A stretch of 64,000 nt of DNA from CADEFQ01 sp050185195 (GTDB lineage: Bacteria; Pseudomonadota; Gammaproteobacteria; Steroidobacterales; Steroidobacteraceae), in NCBI GenBank assembly GCA_050185195.1, contig JBFWZQ010000004.1, forward strand, positions 186,001 through 250,000, read 5' to 3'. A program made the translations under genes and the position numbers. The notes under the pieces were generated by a model. It saw only the letters and a list, made by a program, of their open reading frames with translations. It was not told the origin of the DNA and did no database searches. Within the stretch, counting starts at the first letter, position 1; each line of letters starts with the position of its first letter. Positions 38,430 through 50,034 of the stretch are shown here, in pieces.

Positions 38430-38737
38430 CAGAGTTCCGCGCCGTTCGCGGCGTCGATCCGCACTGTCCAGACGCGGCCGTCGTCCGACAGCAAGCGCAA
38501 CTGGTGGACCCGCCGTCCGTTCGACTCGTGTGTCTCCGCGCGGATCACGCGGGCCCCATAGCGGCGCTCGGCGCGGTTGACCGCTTCGTCGAGGCTGATG
38601 CCGTCGGCCCGCGGCGCGCGCGCTGCCTCCTTGCGGCTGCCCTTCTGCGCCCACGGCGGCGGATCGGCGTACGCCCCGGGTACCGCGAGAACGTTGCCTA
38701 TCAACAGGGCGGCGGCGAGCAGGACGGCCTTCTTCAT
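38429..38737 (-). CDS. PepSY domain-containing periplasmic protein
   Basis: A 102-residue protein with a signal peptide (MKKAVLLAAALLIGNVLAVP, cleavage near AYA-DPP) and one PepSY domain (about residues 45-100: ISLDEAVNRAERRYGARVIRAE, then VHQLRLLSDDGRVWTVRIDA). It is the first gene of the two-component operon. PepSY proteins may inhibit peptidases or act as signal modulators; here a role in sensing by the kinase is inferred from coupling. ATG 38737 begins the signal peptide; upstream in-frame sequence is the mazG region and is not coding here. Confidence 0.88.
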   Translation of the reverse strand: MKKAVLLAAALLIGNVLAVPGAYADPPPWAQKGSRKEAARAPRADGISLDEAVNRAERRYGARVIRAETHESNGRRVHQLRLLSDDGRVWTVRIDAANGAEL

Positions 38738-38784
38738 GGCACGCGCCAGTGTAAACACCCCCGCTGAACCGTGCCTGAAGATCG

Positions 38785-39579
38785 TCAAGCCGGCCGCTCG
38801 CCGGCCTTCGCGGCCAGCCACAGCCGATCCCAGGCGGCGGCGTCGAGTCCTGTGGGCGCCTGTCCCGCCGCCGCCGCCATGGTTTCCATCTGCCGAAAGC
38901 GGGCCTCGAATTTCGCGTTCGCGCCGCGCAGGGCCTGCTCCGGATCGATCCCGAGGTGGCGCGCCCAGTTCACGATGGCAAACAGCAGGTCGCCCAGTTC
39001 CTCGGCCTGCCGTGCCGTCGGTTCGCCGTCCACCGCCGCATCGAGTTCGGCCAGCTCCTCCTGAACTTTCCCGCGCGCACCCGCCGCATCCGGCCAATCG
39101 AAGCCCACCCGGCCGGCGCGACGGCCGAGCTTGGCGGCGCGGGTGAGCGCCGGCAACGCGATCGGCACGTCGGCAAGCGCGCCGTGATCGCCCGCGGCGA
39201 CCCGCTCTTCGGCCTTCATCGCCTCCCACGCAGCGGCCTGCTCCGCGGCATCCGCGCAACGCGCATCGGCGAACACGTGCGGGTGTCGCGCCGTGAGCTT
39301 GTCGGCAATCGATGCGGCGACGTCACCGAACGCGAACCACCCCTGCTCTTCGGCGAGCCGGGCATGGAAAACCACCTGGAAGAGCAAGTCGCCCAGTTCG
39401 CCCCGCAGGCGCGCGGGGCTGCCGCCCGCGATCGCGTCCGCGACCTCGTAGGCTTCCTCGATCGTGTAGGGGGCGATCGTCGCGAAGGTCTGCTCGCGGT
39501 CCCACGGGCAGCCTCCGGCGGGGTCGCGCAGGCGCGCCATGATCCCGAGCAGTCGCGTGAGCGCCGTCTCGGCCGTCAT
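38785..39579 (-). CDS. mazG: Nucleoside triphosphate pyrophosphohydrolase MazG
   Basis: A 264-residue tandem MazG protein. The first all-alpha domain carries the EEAYE...GDLLFQVVFHARLAEEQG metal site (EExxE and ExxxD). The second, starting near residue 170, carries VQEELAELDAA and AEELGDLLFAIVNWARHLG. It hydrolyses all canonical NTPs to NMP and pyrophosphate and affects ppGpp-linked survival in E. coli. It overlaps the Nudix stop by four bases (ATGA). Confidence 0.95.
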   Translation of the reverse strand: MTAETALTRLLGIMARLRDPAGGCPWDREQTFATIAPYTIEEAYEVADAIAGGSPARLRGELGDLLFQVVFHARLAEEQGWFAFGDVAASIADKLTARHPHVFADARCADAAEQAAAWEAMKAEERVAAGDHGALADVPIALPALTRAAKLGRRAGRVGFDWPDAAGARGKVQEELAELDAAVDGEPTARQAEELGDLLFAIVNWARHLGIDPEQALRGANAKFEARFRQMETMAAAAGQAPTGLDAAAWDRLWLAAKAGERPA

Positions 39580-40211
39580 GGCAGGCCTTCGGCAACGAGC
39601 CCATAGAACGTCATCAGCATGCCGGCCGTCGCGCCCCAGATATGCCGTTCGCCGTAGGGGATGTCGTACAGCTCGACTTCCTCGTCGCCGAAGCGGCGCA
39701 TGCGCGCGCGATGGTTGTGCACATCGAAGACGTGCGTGAGCGGGACCTCGAAGGTCTCGCGGACTTCCCGCGCATCGAGCTGCAGCACGAATCCCGGATC
39801 GACGAACGCGACCACCGGCGTGACCCGGTAGCCGGTGCCGATCAGGTGATCCGGCAGGTAGCCGACCACGTGCACCCGTGCGGCCTCCAGCCCGATCTCC
39901 TCGCGTGTCTCGCGCAACGCCGCGTCGAGCGGGCTCCCGTCGCACGATTCGATGCGTCCGCCGGGGAAGCTGATCTGCCCGCCATGTTTGCGCAACGCCT
40001 CGGCGCGCTGCGTGAGCAACACGGTCAGGCCCGCCGGATGATCGACGAGCGGCACGAGCACCGCGGCCGGCACCGGGTGTTGCGGGAAATGCGAGCGGTA
40101 GCGCTCGCTCCGTTCCGGCGACATGCCGGCGAGCCGCCATTCCGACACATTCGTCGACGGCGACGTGCCGCGCAGGCGCGCGACGATGCGTTCGCGCAGA
40201 TCGGCTGTCAC
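39576..40211 (-). CDS. Nudix CoA pyrophosphatase (NudL-like)
   Basis: A 211-residue Nudix hydrolase with the complete Nudix box (GGRIESCDGSPLDAALRETR then EEIGL, about residues 84-108). The CoA-specific prefix (LLTQRAEALRKHGGQISFPGG) immediately precedes the box. It likely hydrolyses CoA or its derivatives to 3',5'-ADP and phosphopantetheine. It is coupled to mazG; both are house-cleaning phosphohydrolases. The start ATG at 40211 lies 10 bases from fumC. Confidence 0.92.
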   Translation of the reverse strand: MTADLRERIVARLRGTSPSTNVSEWRLAGMSPERSERYRSHFPQHPVPAAVLVPLVDHPAGLTVLLTQRAEALRKHGGQISFPGGRIESCDGSPLDAALRETREEIGLEAARVHVVGYLPDHLIGTGYRVTPVVAFVDPGFVLQLDAREVRETFEVPLTHVFDVHNHRARMRRFGDEEVELYDIPYGERHIWGATAGMLMTFYGLVAEGLP

Positions 40212-40221
40212 GGGGTCCCCA

Positions 40222-41628
40222 TCAACCCCCGCCGCTGGTGCCGCCCTTGATGCCGCCCTTGGCGAGTTCCGCCGGATCGAGCAAGGCGGCGAGTTCGTCG
40301 CGCGCGAGATCGGTCATCCCGGCGGCCACCGCGAGGATGGGCTTGCCCTGCGCGTAGGCCTTCTTCGCGATGGCTGCGCCCTTCTCGTAACCGATCACCG
40401 GGTTCAGCGCGGTGACGAGGATCGGATTGCGGTCGAGCGCTTCCGCGAGGCGAGCCTGGTTCACGGTGAATCCCGCGATGGCCGAGTCCGCGAGCAGGCG
40501 CGAGACATTGGCGAGCAGGCGCGCGCTCTCGAGCAGGTTGTGCGCAATCACGGGCAGCATCACGTTCAGCTGGAAATTGCCCGACTGGCCGGCCACCGTG
40601 ATGGTCGTGTCGTTGCCGATCACCTGCGCCGCCACCATCGCCGTCGCCTCCGGGATCACCGGATTGACCTTGCCGGGCATGATGCTGCTGCCCGGCTGCA
40701 GCGCCGGCAGCGCGATCTCGCCGAGCCCAGCGAGCGGCCCGCTGTTCATCCAGCGCAGGTCGTTCGCGATCTTCATCAGGCCCACGGCGATGACCTTCAT
40801 CTGCCCCGACAGCTCGACGGCGGCATCCTGCGACGAGAGCGCCTCGAAATAGTTCGGGCTCGGCACGAACGGCAACTTCGTGAGCGTGGCGATCACCGCG
40901 CAGAAGCGCGCGCCGAATTCGGGGTGCGCGTTGATGCCGGTACCGACCGCAGTGCCACCCTGCGCGAGCGCATGCAGGCGCGGCGCGACCGCCGCGAGGC
41001 GGGCACGACCGTTCTCGACCTGCGCGCGCCAGCCGGAAAGTTCCTGCCCGAGCGTCACCGGCATCGCATCCATCAGGTGCGTGCGGCCCGTCTTGACGAT
41101 GGCCCCGACCTCGCGCTCCTTGGCGGCGATTACTTTCGCGAGATGGGCAAGCGCCGGCGCCAGCGACTCGCTCACCGACAGGGCCGCGCTCACGTGGATC
41201 GCGGTCGGGATCACGTCGTTGCTGCTCTGGCTCATGTTGACGTGGTCGTTCGGGTGCACCTTGAGTCCCGACGCGCGGCTCGCGAGGTGCGCGATCACCT
41301 CGTTGGCGTTCATGTTGGTGCTGGTACCCGAGCCGGTCTGGAACACGTCGATCGGGAACTGCGCGTCGTGCCGGCCCGCGGCCACTTCCGCCGCGGCCGC
41401 CTCGATCGCACGCGCGACGTTTTCCGGCAACAGCCCGAGCTGTGCGTTCGCCGTCGCGGCGGCGGACTTGACCAGGCCGACGGCGCGCAGGAACTCGCGC
41501 GGCATCGTGAGCCCGCTCACCGGGAAATTCTGCACGGCACGCTGCGTCTGCGCGCCCCACAAGGCCTCGAGCGGCACCTGCAGCTCACCCATGCTGTCGT
41601 GCTCGGTACGAAAGGAAGCGGTCATCAT
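40222..41628 (-). CDS. fumC: Fumarate hydratase class II
   Basis: A 468-residue enzyme of the FumC superfamily. Signature GSSIMPGKVNPVIPEA at about 319-334 with the catalytic Ser loop, LWGAQTQRAVQNFPVSG near the N-terminus, and QTGSGTSTNMNANEVIAHLA near 94. It is oxygen-stable and iron-free, unlike FumA/B. Two adjacent ATGs (41628 and 41625) are possible; the second has better spacing from GGAG. It is divergent from purB with 95 bases between. Confidence 0.97.
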   Translation of the reverse strand: MMTASFRTEHDSMGELQVPLEALWGAQTQRAVQNFPVSGLTMPREFLRAVGLVKSAAATANAQLGLLPENVARAIEAAAAEVAAGRHDAQFPIDVFQTGSGTSTNMNANEVIAHLASRASGLKVHPNDHVNMSQSSNDVIPTAIHVSAALSVSESLAPALAHLAKVIAAKEREVGAIVKTGRTHLMDAMPVTLGQELSGWRAQVENGRARLAAVAPRLHALAQGGTAVGTGINAHPEFGARFCAVIATLTKLPFVPSPNYFEALSSQDAAVELSGQMKVIAVGLMKIANDLRWMNSGPLAGLGEIALPALQPGSSIMPGKVNPVIPEATAMVAAQVIGNDTTITVAGQSGNFQLNVMLPVIAHNLLESARLLANVSRLLADSAIAGFTVNQARLAEALDRNPILVTALNPVIGYEKGAAIAKKAYAQGKPILAVAAGMTDLARDELAALLDPAELAKGGIKGGTSGGG

Positions 41629-41723
41629 GTACTCCGGAAAGTGCGCCGACCATCGGCGCGCATCGGCCGGGACGGCCGCATGCGTTATGATCGCGATCCT
41701 AACATTCCCGGTGACCCGCCCGC

Positions 41724-43100
41724 ATGACCCCAGTTTCGATCGACGCCCTGTCGCCGGTGGATGGCCGCTATCGCAGTGCCGCCGAGCCGTTGCGCCCGAT
41801 CCTGAGCGAGCAGGGCCTCATCCGCGAGCGCATCCGCGTCGAGGCCGAATGGTTCCGCTTCCTCGTGGCCGAGGTCCCGGCCTTTCGCGCGCTCGCGCCG
41901 TCGCCGGCCGTGCTCCAGTGCGCGGCGGCGCTCGCGGCCGATCCGGACGCGCAGTCGGCCGCCGCGGTCAAGCAGATCGAAGCGCGCATCAACCATGACG
42001 TCAAGGCGGTCGAATACTACGTGCGCGACGCGCTCGCCGCGGCCGGGGCGTCCCCCGCGGCGCTCGAACTCGTGCATTTCGGCTGCACGTCGGAGGACAT
42101 CAACAACGTCTCCTACGCGCGCCTGCTGCTCGCCGCGCGCACGGTGATGCTCGGCGTGCTCGACGCACGCATCGCAAGCCTGCGCGAGTTCGCGGTTCGC
42201 TACGCTGGCTTGCCGATGATCGCGCGCACGCATGGCCAGCCGGCAAGCCCGACCACGCTCGGCAAGGAATTCGCCAATGTCGTCGCGCGACTCGAGCGCG
42301 CGCGCGCGCGCTTCGCCGCGGTGGCCGCGCTCGGCAAATGGAACGGCGCGGTCGGCAACTACAATGCGCACCTCGCCGCGCTTCCCGACCTCGACTGGCC
42401 GGCGCTCAGCGCACGCTTCGTCGCGACGCTGGGCCTCGGCTACAACGGCTACACCACGCAGATCGAGCCGCACGACTGGATCGGCGAGTACTGCGATGCC
42501 GTCGCGGCCGTGAACGTGATCGTGCTCGATTTCTGCCGCGACGCCTGGGGATACATCTCGGTCGGCTACCTGCGCCAGCGCGCCGTCGCCGGCGAGGTCG
42601 GCTCCTCGACCATGCCCCACAAGGTCAATCCGATCGACTTCGAGAATGCCGAAGGCAACCTCGGCATCGCGAACGCGCTGTTGCGGCACTTCGCGGAGAA
42701 GCTGCCGGTGTCGCGCTGGCAGCGCGACCTCACCGATTCGACCGTGCTGCGCAACCTTGGCGTCGCACTCGCGCATGCGCTGATCGCCTGGCAATCCCTC
42801 GGGCGCGGCCTCGGCAAAATCGAGGCGAATCCCGCGCGGCTCGCCGCCGACCTCGACGGCGCCTGGGAGGTGCTCGCCGAGGCCGTGCAGACGGTCTTGC
42901 GCGCCCACGGTGTCCCGAATGGCTATGAACTGCTCAAGCAGTTCAGCCGCGGCCGACCGATCGACGCGGCGATGTTGCGCGAACTCGTCGACGGCCTGCC
43001 CTTGCCTGTCGACGCGCGCACGCGCCTGCAGGCACTGGCACCCGCGGATTACACGGGCATCGCCGCGTCCCTCGCAGGCTCGCTGCCGCCCCGAAACTGA
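41724..43100 (+). CDS. purB: Adenylosuccinate lyase
   Basis: A 458-residue E. coli-type PurB: SPVDGRYRSAAEPLRPILSE at the N-terminus, HFGCTSEDINNVSYA near 118, and the superfamily signature GSSTMPHKVNPIDFENAEGN near 296. It acts twice in purine synthesis (SAICAR to AICAR, and adenylosuccinate to AMP). In E. coli it neighbours hflD-mnmA-nudJ; here mnmA and a nudJ-like gene lie just downstream, without hflD. A -10-like TATGAT at 41686-41691 lies 33 bases upstream of the start. Confidence 0.97.
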   Translation: MTPVSIDALSPVDGRYRSAAEPLRPILSEQGLIRERIRVEAEWFRFLVAEVPAFRALAPSPAVLQCAAALAADPDAQSAAAVKQIEARINHDVKAVEYYVRDALAAAGASPAALELVHFGCTSEDINNVSYARLLLAARTVMLGVLDARIASLREFAVRYAGLPMIARTHGQPASPTTLGKEFANVVARLERARARFAAVAALGKWNGAVGNYNAHLAALPDLDWPALSARFVATLGLGYNGYTTQIEPHDWIGEYCDAVAAVNVIVLDFCRDAWGYISVGYLRQRAVAGEVGSSTMPHKVNPIDFENAEGNLGIANALLRHFAEKLPVSRWQRDLTDSTVLRNLGVALAHALIAWQSLGRGLGKIEANPARLAADLDGAWEVLAEAVQTVLRAHGVPNGYELLKQFSRGRPIDAAMLRELVDGLPLPVDARTRLQALAPADYTGIAASLAGSLPPRN

Positions 43101-43194
43101 GAACCGCGGCACGCTTTGGCGCTGTGGCTCGCGGTGGGCCGGGCCAAAACGTGACGGCCTCGGCATGCCGGCACGAGCGGCCTCCATGAGAATC

Positions 43195-43217
43195 GGCGCC
43201 AAACGCCACGTGGCGCC
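43195..43217. other. Inverted repeat just upstream of a GTG start
   Basis: GGCGCCA (43195-43201), nine bases, TGGCGCC (43211-43217) form a strong short hairpin ending six bases before the GTG at 43224. No T-tract follows, so it is a weak candidate for a purB terminator and could instead block ribosome access to the next gene. Confidence 0.35.
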
Positions 43218-43223
43218 AAGGCT

Positions 43224-43796
43224 GTGGAAGATTCCGTGACGGGCACCGGGGAATTCGAGTTGAGCCTGCTGTCGCAGGCGCCGGCGCCGCGCCTCGAGCT
43301 GCCGCCGATCGAGGCGTTGCCCCAGGTCAACGTCGTCACCACGCTCGAGGAAGCCCTCGCGGCAACGATCCGCATCGCGGGCGGCGCGCAGCGCCTGATG
43401 TCGATCTATACGCCGAACCTCGAGCCGGAGCTCTACGACCAGCCCCCGTTCCTCGACATCGTGAAGCGCTTCGTGCTCGCGCGCAGTTTCGCGAAAGTGC
43501 GGGTGCTGCTGGGCGACGGCAGCCGCCTGATCCGCGACGTGCACCGTTTCGTCGCGATGAGCCGCAGGCTCACGAGCTACATCGATATCCGGGTGCTCGG
43601 CGAGGACGCGCCGAAGCCGCACCCGGCCTATATCATCGCCGACGATCGCGCCATCCTCTACCGGACCAATGCGGCGCAATGGGAAGGCGTCGCCGACCAC
43701 GACAACCCGGCCGTCGCGCGCATGCACCTCGCCGATTTCGACGCGCAGTGGATCTCGCACGCGCCCGACTACGGCTATCGCATCGCGCATCGCTGA
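43224..43796 (+). CDS. Conserved protein of unknown function (PLD-like/DUF7931-type)
   Basis: A 190-residue soluble protein. The middle (LMSIYTPNLEPELYDQPPFL, KVRVLLGDGSRLIRDVHRF) resembles a domain I recall as fused to GNAT acetyltransferases in pseudomonads (DUF7931) and looks like a half phospholipase-D fold, but the HKD motif is not seen. Function is unknown. The GTG at 43224 is provisional; a GTG four codons later is equally plausible and no clear ribosome site exists. Codon use and G+C fit neighbouring genes. It lies 22 bases before the Nudix gene. Confidence 0.65.
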   Translation: MEDSVTGTGEFELSLLSQAPAPRLELPPIEALPQVNVVTTLEEALAATIRIAGGAQRLMSIYTPNLEPELYDQPPFLDIVKRFVLARSFAKVRVLLGDGSRLIRDVHRFVAMSRRLTSYIDIRVLGEDAPKPHPAYIIADDRAILYRTNAAQWEGVADHDNPAVARMHLADFDAQWISHAPDYGYRIAHR

Positions 43797-43818
43797 GCGC
43801 CGCCGCCCCGCCTCCCGC

Positions 43819-44304
43819 ATGCCCGGCCGCCCCGAAGTCACCGTCGCCGCCATCGCCGAACGCGACGGGCGCTTCCTCATCATCGAGGAACGCGCCAACG
43901 GCCGGCTCGTGCTGAACCAGCCCGCCGGCCACGTCGAGGATCGCGAGACGCTGCTCGAAGCCGTCGTGCGCGAGGCGCGCGAAGAGTCCGCCTGGTGCTT
44001 CGCACCCGCGCATCTGCTCGGCCTGTATCTGTGGCGCAATGCGCGCACCGGGCGCTCGACCCTGCGCGTGGCCTTCGTGGGCGACGTATCCGGCCACGAC
44101 CCCCACGCCCCGCTCGACCGCGGCATCGTGGGCACGCACTGGATGTCGCGCGAGGAACTCGCCCGCGCGCCCACCCGCCTGCGCAGCCCGCTCGTGCTCC
44201 GGTGCATCGACGACCATCTCGCGGGACAGCGCCTGCCGCTCGAATCGGTCGCCGACCTCGGCCTCGATGTCGCCGGACAGCTGCGCGCCGTGAATGTCGG
44301 CTGA
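43819..44304 (+). CDS. Nudix hydrolase (NudJ-like)
   Basis: A 161-residue Nudix hydrolase with GHVEDRETLLEAVVREAREES (about residues 39-59) and the usual beta strands before it (VTVAAIAERDGRFLIIEER). E. coli NudJ (thiamine pyrophosphate, HMP-PP hydrolase) sits next to mnmA, as here, which supports the name. Substrate is inferred from synteny only. It is followed after 36 bases by mnmA. Confidence 0.87.
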   Translation: MPGRPEVTVAAIAERDGRFLIIEERANGRLVLNQPAGHVEDRETLLEAVVREAREESAWCFAPAHLLGLYLWRNARTGRSTLRVAFVGDVSGHDPHAPLDRGIVGTHWMSREELARAPTRLRSPLVLRCIDDHLAGQRLPLESVADLGLDVAGQLRAVNVG

Positions 44305-44340
44305 GCCGCCGGCACGACGCAGGGCCCGTACAATGCGCGC

Positions 44341-45444
44341 GTGACCAGGCGCGCTTCCCGAATCGTCGTGGGCCTCTCCGGCGGTGTCGACTCCGCCGTG
44401 GCGGCGTTGCGCCTGCTCGAGCGCGGCCATGACGTCCATGGCCTCTACATGGCGAACTGGGAAGACGACGACGGCTATTGCACGGCCGCGCAGGACTTCC
44501 AGGACGCACGGGCCGTCGCCGGCGTACTCGGTATTCCCCTGCACCGCGTCGATTTCTCGCGGCAGTATCGCGAGCGCGTCTTCGCGGGCTTCCTGGCGGA
44601 ATACGAGGCCGGGCGCACGCCGAATCCCGACGTGCTGTGCAATCGGGAGATCAAGTTCGGCGCCTGCCTCGCGCATGCACGGCGGCTCGGCGCCGAACGT
44701 TTCGCCACCGGCCACTACGCGCAACTGAAGTCCGCGGATGCCTTGCAGTTGCACAAGGGCGCGGACCCGGCGCGCGACCAGTCCTACTTCCTGCACGCGA
44801 TCGCTTGCGAGACCCTCGCATCGATCGAATTTCCGGTGGGCGACCTGATGAAGGACGACGTGCGCGCGCGTGCGCGCGCCGCCGGCCTGCCGGTGTACGA
44901 CAAGCCCGACAGCACGGGCATCTGCTTCATCGGCGAGCGCCCCTTTCGTGATTTCCTCGCGCGGTACGTGGCCGGCGAGCCGGGATCCATCGAAACGCCG
45001 GCGGGCGCGCGCCTCGGCACGCACCGCGGCCTTGCGTTCTACACGCTCGGGCAGCGCGGCGGACTCGAGATCGGCGGCCAGTCGGGGCACGCCGAGGGCG
45101 CCTGGTACGTCGCGCGCAAGGACCGCGCCCGCAACGTGCTCGTCGTCGTGCAGGGCCACGACCATCCGCTGCTGCAGTCGCGCGCCCTGCTCACCGGTCC
45201 CATGCATTGGCTCGTGGCGCGACCGCAGGCGCCTTTCCGTGCCATGGCCAAGGTCCGCTACCGGCAGGCGGACCAGGCCGTGCGCGTGACACCGCTCGCC
45301 GACGGCCGTGCGTGCCTCGAATTTGACCTGGATCAGCGCGCCGTGACACCCGGCCAGTACGCTGTGCTCTATGCAGGTACGCAGTGTCTCGGCGGCGGGG
45401 TCATCGAATCGACCGGAGCCGACGCCGACACGCTCGCGCACTGA
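44341..45444 (+). CDS. mnmA: tRNA-specific 2-thiouridylase MnmA
   Basis: A 367-residue tRNA thiolase. The PP-loop is SGGVDS (residues 14-19), catalytic Cys residues lie in PNPDVLCNREIKFG and STGICFIGERPF, and the tRNA-binding and C-terminal beta-barrel (GQYAVLYAGTQCLGGGVI) follow. It makes 2-thiouridine at position 34 of tRNA-Lys, Glu and Gln. GTG 44341 is the start nearest the family N-terminus. Its place with purB and nudJ matches enterobacterial synteny. Confidence 0.96.
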   Translation: MTRRASRIVVGLSGGVDSAVAALRLLERGHDVHGLYMANWEDDDGYCTAAQDFQDARAVAGVLGIPLHRVDFSRQYRERVFAGFLAEYEAGRTPNPDVLCNREIKFGACLAHARRLGAERFATGHYAQLKSADALQLHKGADPARDQSYFLHAIACETLASIEFPVGDLMKDDVRARARAAGLPVYDKPDSTGICFIGERPFRDFLARYVAGEPGSIETPAGARLGTHRGLAFYTLGQRGGLEIGGQSGHAEGAWYVARKDRARNVLVVVQGHDHPLLQSRALLTGPMHWLVARPQAPFRAMAKVRYRQADQAVRVTPLADGRACLEFDLDQRAVTPGQYAVLYAGTQCLGGGVIESTGADADTLAH

Positions 45445-45469
45445 CCGCCACCCCACCACCGAGGGCGCC

Positions 45470-46501
45470 ATGTCGATCACGAGGGCCCTGCCCGCACGCC
45501 TGTCCGCCCTGAAAAGCCTCACGGGGCGCACGCCGCTCATCGAACTGGAGTGCCGGTTCCGGGGCACGATGCATCGCATCTACGCCAAGCACGAAGCGCT
45601 CAATTTCACGGGCAGCATCAAGGATCGCATGGCGCTGCACATCCTCGAGCGTGCCTATGCGGAGGGCGCCATCGAGCCGGGCGACGAGATCGCCGAGGCC
45701 ACGAGCGGCAACACGGGCATCGCCTTCGCCGCGATGGGCCGCGCGCTCGGTCATCCGGTGCGCATCTACATGCCGGACTGGATGAGCCGCGAACGCGTGC
45801 TCGTGATCCAGAGCCTCGGCGCCGCGGTGATCCCGGTGTCCCACGAGCAGGGCGGTTTCCTCGGCAGCATCCGCATGGCCGACGAGCACGCGGCGGCGAC
45901 GCCGCACGTGTTCAGGCCGCGCCAGTTCGACAGCGCCGCGAACGTGCAGGCGCACTACGAGACGACCGGGCCCGAACTGCTGGCCCAGCTCGATCGCCCC
46001 CCGACGGCGTTCGTGGCCGGCGTCGGCACCGGCGGCACCGTCATGGGAGTCGGTCGCTGCCTGCGCGAGCGCGTGCCTGGCGTCGCGGTCCATCCGCTCG
46101 AGCCCGCCAATTCGCCCACGCTGCGCACCGGCAGCAAGGTCGGCCGGCACCGCATCCAGGGCATCAGCGACGAATTCATTCCATCGATCGTGCGCCTCGG
46201 CGAACTCGACCGCATCGTCGACGTGTGGGACGGCGATGCCATCTGCATGGCCCAGCGCCTCGCGAGCGAACTCGGCATCGCGGTCGGCATCAGCTCCGGG
46301 GCAAACCTGCTGGGCGCCCTCGAGATCGCCGATCAACAGGGCCGCGAAGCGGTGGTCGCCACCGTCTTCTGCGACGACAACAAGAAATACCTCTCGACCG
46401 ACCTCTGCAGCGTCGAGGAATGCAAGGACCACTACCTGTCGCGCGAGGTCGAGCTGTGCGGCTTCCGGGTGGTCCCGATGCCGGAAAATACGGATACCTG
46501 A
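45470..46501 (+). CDS. PLP-dependent cysteine synthase family protein
   Basis: A 343-residue fold-type II PLP enzyme. The PLP lysine is in NFTGSIKDRMA (about residue 47). The family substrate loop EATSGNTGIAFA and the phosphate-binding GVGTGGTVMGVG follow. The chain matches CysK-type O-acetylserine sulfhydrylases, but the C-terminal region (CDDNKKYLSTDLCSVEECKD then LCGF) has several cysteines not seen in E. coli CysK or CysM. It could also be a cystathionine beta-synthase core without CBS domains. The start ATG has GAGGG eight bases upstream, 25 bases after mnmA. Confidence 0.82.
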   Translation: MSITRALPARLSALKSLTGRTPLIELECRFRGTMHRIYAKHEALNFTGSIKDRMALHILERAYAEGAIEPGDEIAEATSGNTGIAFAAMGRALGHPVRIYMPDWMSRERVLVIQSLGAAVIPVSHEQGGFLGSIRMADEHAAATPHVFRPRQFDSAANVQAHYETTGPELLAQLDRPPTAFVAGVGTGGTVMGVGRCLRERVPGVAVHPLEPANSPTLRTGSKVGRHRIQGISDEFIPSIVRLGELDRIVDVWDGDAICMAQRLASELGIAVGISSGANLLGALEIADQQGREAVVATVFCDDNKKYLSTDLCSVEECKDHYLSREVELCGFRVVPMPENTDT

Positions 46502-46543
46502 AGGTCCTGGCGGGGCCGGGCGCGGTCGCGCGGCGCGCGCGCG

Positions 46544-46561
46544 GCCGCTATAATTAGCGGC
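46544..46561 (+). promoter_or_regulatory. Palindrome containing a perfect -10 box upstream of acnA
   Basis: GCCGCTA (46544-46550), TAAT, TAGCGGC (46555-46561) form a 7-bp inverted repeat with TATAAT at 46549-46554 across its left arm. It lies 37 bases upstream of the acnA ATG. No good -35 is visible at 17 bases, which suggests an activator-dependent or operator-controlled promoter. Confidence 0.5.
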
Positions 46562-46598
46562 TGTTCCAGGCCCCTTTCGTCCCGTCGCGGAGAACACG

Positions 46599-49291
<2,693 letters not shown>

Positions 49292-49292
<1 letters not shown>

Positions 49293-49999
49293 TGAGCCTG
49301 CCTGCGCGTGTGATCGCTGTCTTCGACCTCGACGGCACGATCACACGCCGCGACACGCTCTTTCCCTACGTGCTGCGCTACCTCGCGCAGCGACCTGCCC
49401 GCCTCGCGCGGCTCGCGCGCGTGCTGCCCGCCGCCGCGGCGTACGTGTTCGCCGGGCGCGATCGGGGCCGGCTCAAGGCCGCGCTCCTGCGCCAGACGCT
49501 CCGGGGCGAACCGCGTGCCGCCATCGAGGCGTGGAATGCGGCCTATCTCCCGCGCGTGGTCGCGGGCGAAACTTTCGCGCAGGCAGTCGCGGCGATCGAA
49601 CGACACCGGCAGGCGGGCGACACGCTCATATTGATGTCGGCGAGCGTCGATCTGTACGTGCCCGAACTCGCGCGCCAGCTCGGTTTCGCGCATGCCATTT
49701 GCACCGGTGTCGCCTGGCAGGGCGAAACGCTCGACGGTGCGCTCACGACCGCCAATCGGCGGGGCGACGAGAAGGCGCGCTGCCTCGAAGCCCTGCGCGC
49801 CCGCAATCCGCGGGCCCACATCGTCGCGTACGGCAACAGCGCGTCCGACCTGCCGCACCTGCGCCTCGCCACCCGCGGCATACTCGTGAACGGCTCACGG
49901 GCGGCGCGGGCCGCGGCGAAGGCACTCGGCATCGAATGTGTGGCCTGGCGGGGAACATGGCGCGCCCCGGCAGGCTCCAATCCGGGCAGACCCGCATGA
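49292..49999 (+). CDS. HAD-IB family phosphatase
   Basis: A 235-residue phosphatase of the HAD-IB (SerB/CicA) group. The nucleophile motif is VFDLDGTIT (residues 10-18), motif II is MSAS, the motif III Lys is in RRGDEKARCLEAL, and motif IV is GNSASDLPHL. Substrates in the group include phosphoserine, lysophosphatidic acid and nucleotides; none can be assigned. It is coupled to acnA by a TGATG overlap, an unusual partner. Confidence 0.86.
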
Positions 50000-50034
50000 C
50001 CTGAACGCGGGACGATCGCAGGGATGCATTAAAT

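Noticed and set aside
41685..44333. A minus-strand open frame of 882 codons across purB and its neighbours
   Set aside because: Antisense to three recognisable genes; composition is a shadow of third-position G/C.
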